Below, in pieces: positions 7,835-11,799 of a DNA stretch of 11,799 bases (its first letter is position 1; every line of letters begins with the position of its first letter). A model generated the notes under the pieces. That model did no database searches and was not told the origin of the DNA. It saw nothing but the letters and a program-made list of their open reading frames with translations. The translations under genes and the position numbers were made by a program. Source of the stretch: Alectoria sarmentosa (lineage: Eukaryota > Ascomycota > Lecanoromycetes > Lecanorales > Parmeliaceae); contig WOGZ01000615.1 of assembly GCA_009733775.1 (NCBI GenBank), positions 1-11,799 on the forward strand, read 5' to 3'.

Positions 7835-10800
7835 AATAAAAACGTGTTTTCGAATCGTTATAATATTCTTTTCTTAAAACTTAAACTTTTATAAAAATTA
7901 AATTCGAATAAAAAAAGTGAGAATTTTAACTTTTTATCGAAATAAGCGAAAAATTCGATTTTATTTAAACGAATTTTCAAGTTTTTTGTAAATAAAAATT
8001 CGAATCGAATTAATATAAAATATAAATAAAAAAAATGAAAATTCAAAAAATAAATTAAAAATTATTTTTTATATTTATTAAATATATATTAAAATAATAT
8101 TAAAACATAATCGATAAATATATATAAAAATTTATATAATTAATAATTTTTTTTTCGAAATATATGCAATTAATTATAAAATTTATAAAAGTAATTTTAT
8201 AATAAATTTTTTAATAATAATATTTAAAACATATTTTCGAAATCGACTTATAAAACTATCGAACTTTTTTAAAATATAAATAAAATGTTTTTTAATTTAT
8301 CGTTAAAATTTTTATCGATATCGAATCGAAAATTATTAAAAAAAAAATAAAAAAAAATTTATATTGCAAATTCTTTTATATAAAGAAATAATGTAAAATT
8401 AAGTTAAAAAATCTTGAATTTATATATAAAGTCAATCATAAATTTAAAGTTACTACGCTTTTCGATTAACGCTTAAATAACGACTTTTAAATCTTTCGAG
8501 CGCCCTCATTAAAATTTATATATAAAAATTTTACAACTTATACTTTTTACTCTTTTAAACATAAATTATTTTCAAAATTTTGTAAATTATAAAACTCGCT
8601 TTACGCTATTTCATAATATAAAAATTATGAAATTCGATTTATTATTTATTAAATAAATAAATATTTAAATATCGATTTTGAAATCGTATCAAGTCTGCTC
8701 GACGCGATTAATATTTTTTTAATTCATTTATTTATCGACGAAGACGCGTATAATCGTTATTCTTTTATTAATTTATTAATTTATTATTAATATAAATATA
8801 TTCAATATTGATATTTCTCGCTTAAACGTTATTAAACGTTTAAAACACGTATATTTTTTTTATCTCTCTTTTAAAACCTTTATTAATCTTTTTAAACGAT
8901 CTTTCGCGAAATTTATTATTATTAATAATCGAGATCAAATAAAAAATCAACGATTATTTATTATTATTTATAAACGCGAAAAAAAATCTTTAAAAAGATT
9001 TCGAATAAATTTCTCGTTTTTATAATCGTTTTTTTTTTCAAATTAATCGATTTTCATTTTCTTAAAACGCGCTCTTTTTTTTTATTTCGTTTTTTATCTT
9101 TTCTTTCGCTTAACGACGCGTATTTTACATTTTTAAACGATCGAAAAATGTTTTAATCGATATTAAAAATTCTTTACTGCGAGATTTATTAATAAACTTT
9201 TTTAATATCGACTTTTTTAATAGCGCATCTTTTAACTCTTTTTTAAAAACTATTTAATTTACTCAATTTATTTAATTTTCAATAAAATTAACAAATTATA
9301 TTACGCGTTATTTATACATTATAAAGTTTTTACGATATAATCTCGATTTTATAAATTAAATTTGCGATCAATATAATGCGACGTCGTTTATAAACGAAAC
9401 ATTTAAATAATGCTATAATAACGATAAAATTAAAATCATTACATTTAAAATAAACGTTTTATAAAATAACGATTTAAATAACGATTAAAATGAGAATAAA
9501 AAACATCACAAAATTGAAACGAATATAAATAATTTTATTAACTTTAATAAACGTGATATTAATAACATTTTACATTTTTTAAAATTTAACATCATAATTT
9601 TAATCGATAAATATAAAAAATATCGCTTTTATAACGTTTAATATAATAACGTTATTTCGATAATTTTATAATAAATTATTATTTAATTATTCGATCGTTT
9701 CATTTATATATAAAATGCAAAACGCAATTATTATTTATATATTTATTTTAACGTTTTTAAAAAATAAAAGATCGATTTTTAATTAAATTTACATTATAAA
9801 TAACATTTAAAAACAATTTATAACACGATGTAACTTTTTTTCAATCGCGTTTTTTATATTAATTATATTAAATATAATTATTATAATATTATTAAATAAT
9901 AACTTTTTCAAAAAATAATTACTCTTTTTAAAAGCATTAATTTTTATATTATTATTTTCAAAACGATATTTAAAAAATTAATAATCGATTTAATTATATA
10001 AAATTATAAGTTATTATATAAAAATTTATAATATTATAATTCACGCATTTATAATCGTTTTATTTTAAAAAAAATCGTTATTATTTAAAAAGCGATATAA
10101 ATAATTTATTAAATATACTTAAAATTAAAAACGTTTTAATTAAAACTTAAAATAACGATAAATACAATATTTTATATTAATATCTCGTTTATATATTATT
10201 ATATTATTTTCTTATTTTTTTATTCGACGAATAATTATAATATAATAATATATTTATTATAAATATTTCATTTAATGAAAATCTTTTTATTAATCGAGAT
10301 AATAATAAAAATTTCGTTTTATAAATTAATAATTAAAAAGATTCAATATGAGTCACATTAATCTTTTTTTATAAATCTATTTCTTTATCTTTTTAAATTC
10401 ATCAAATTAATTTTTTATAAATATTTTATATAAATTCATTTTATCAAATTCAATCGTTTTTTTTATTGCGATAAATTATTTCAATATTTCGTTTACGATG
10501 TATATATAATCGTTAAAAACAATTAATTTCATTAAATGAAATAAAATTAAAAAATTATTCGAATTAACATTTATTAAATACTTATTAATATTTAAATTAA
10601 TGAAATTATTACGAGCGTATAAATTAATAAATAACGTATTATTCTTTTTTTCTTATATCGAAAAAATTCACAATTTATAAAATAACTTTATTAAAATTAT
10701 ATAACTTTAATTATTAAATTTAATCGATTAAATATCTTTATTATCTTTATTTGTAATTTAAAATAAATTAAAATCATTATAAATTTATTATTTGACGAAT

Positions 10801-11799
10801 TCATTATCGATCGATTTAATTTGATAATAAAAAGTGTTCAAATTAAAGTTAAAGACTTTTATAAATAATATCTTAAAAAAAAAATGCTTAATAAACTCTT
10901 TTTCACTTTCTTTAATAAAGTCACTTATAATAAATCTTTTAAAAACACATTAATCAAATAATTAATGCAAATCACAATTTTTAAAAATGTTTTTAACATC
11001 GTTTAATTTTTTATACGTCGTAATTCTTATTCATAAATTTTACAATGTCTTTAATTTTTTTCTTTTTATCTCGAAAATAAAATTACGATCGATTGAAATT
11101 TCGATGATTAATTTTAATTTTAATTAATCTTTATTCGCAAAAGGTCGAATTTTAACGTATTATTATATTATAAAATTTTGAAAACGAGAATTATCGTATA
11201 TTTATATACTTATTATATTATATTTTAAAAATCGTTATTTAAACGTTAACGAAATAAACGTTATTATTAATATTAAAATTTTTAATTATATGCGATTTCT
11301 CAATCTTTATATTATTATAATTAAATATATAATTTATAATAATTATAATTTTTACGTTATAAGTAAAACGAATATCGTTTCATTTTATTAAAATTCGAAC
11401 AAAAATTAATATAATAAACGATTTTCAAAAAAGTATAATAATTATATTATTTTTAAATTAAATATCGAATATTTTTTTTATCGTCGATATAAATTTATTA
11501 TAATTTTAAAAAATAAATTTAAATAAAATTGTTAAATAATGTTTTATAATTTATATTTATCGATTAAATATAATATTCACATTAATGTAAAAATTTACGT
11601 TAACGTTAAAATTTATAAATATATTTTCAAATACATTTATAAAAATAATAATTAAATTAATTTTCGAATGAAATAAATAAACGAAAATGATGTGATAAAT
11701 TTAATAAATAAAATTCAAAAATATTAAAACGCACGCTAAATGAGATTAATAAAGATTTATTAAAAAATATTTAACTTTAAATTGCATAATTATAATTTT

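Larger units (their letters stand above)
6045..11799. repeat. AT-rich RIP-type block, right
   Basis: Same character as the left block and no readable gene across about 5.7 kb. A sample at 9001-9120 has 11 CpG, 2 CpA and no TpG. Apart from the tandem array at 6546-6824, a looser tandem stretch to about 7030, a pyrimidine-rich tract near 7205-7290 and repeat copy B, I see nothing that can be named. The open frame at 8046-7858 is made of Phe/Leu/Lys/Asn-type codons from A/T bias only. Confidence 0.8.

Noticed and set aside
7858..8046. 62-codon minus-strand ORF rich in Phe, Leu, Lys and Asn
   Set aside because: Composition is what A/T-rich DNA gives by chance, and it lies inside RIP-type sequence.
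1..11799. Mitochondrial, plasmid or bacterial origin suggested by the high A/T content
   Set aside because: The gene has typical nuclear fungal introns and standard codons, and the island has balanced composition. The CpA-specific loss fits RIP of nuclear repeats.

Overview
The window looks like nuclear DNA of a filamentous ascomycete (Pezizomycotina, possibly a Dothideomycete). A base-balanced island at about 2285-6010 holds one intron-containing gene. It is embedded in long AT-rich, gene-empty DNA (1-2285 and about 6045-11799) that carries the mark of repeat-induced point mutation (RIP): CpA and TpG are nearly gone, TpA is very common and CpG survives. In 9001-9120, for example, I count 11 CpG, 2 CpA and 0 TpG. 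This is the reverse of decay by CpG methylation. The species cannot be named from the sequence alone.

Left AT-rich block, 1-2285: no readable gene. It contains one copy of a diverged repeat (about 1508-1772) whose partner lies at about 7578-7834, in the same orientation, on the other side of the island. The differences between the copies that I could align are mostly C-to-T or G-to-A changes, several of them CpA to TpA, as expected for RIP acting on duplicated DNA.

Island, 2285-6010: the one supported gene is on the minus strand, 4759 down to 3004. I model it as four exons and three short fungal introns (75, 56 and 59 bp). The product is 521 residues: a cytosolic N-terminal segment, one transmembrane helix, and a large, heavily N-glycosylatable C-terminal domain resembling the fungal fucose-specific lectin (AAL-type) beta-propeller family. 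The first intron is a multiple of three and free of stops, so reading through it gives a 546-residue alternative. It is easy to miss in automated annotation. About 720 bp downstream and 1250 bp upstream hold no gene I can support, only short direct and inverted repeats and the presumed promoter.

Right AT-rich block, 6045-11799: no readable gene. It includes a degenerate tandem array with units near 58 bp (6546-6824), a pyrimidine-rich tract, and the second copy of the repeat. I see no RNA genes, CRISPR arrays or intact transposon genes anywhere. The main interest is the compartment itself: a single apparently intact surface-lectin gene surviving between RIP-inactivated repeat copies.
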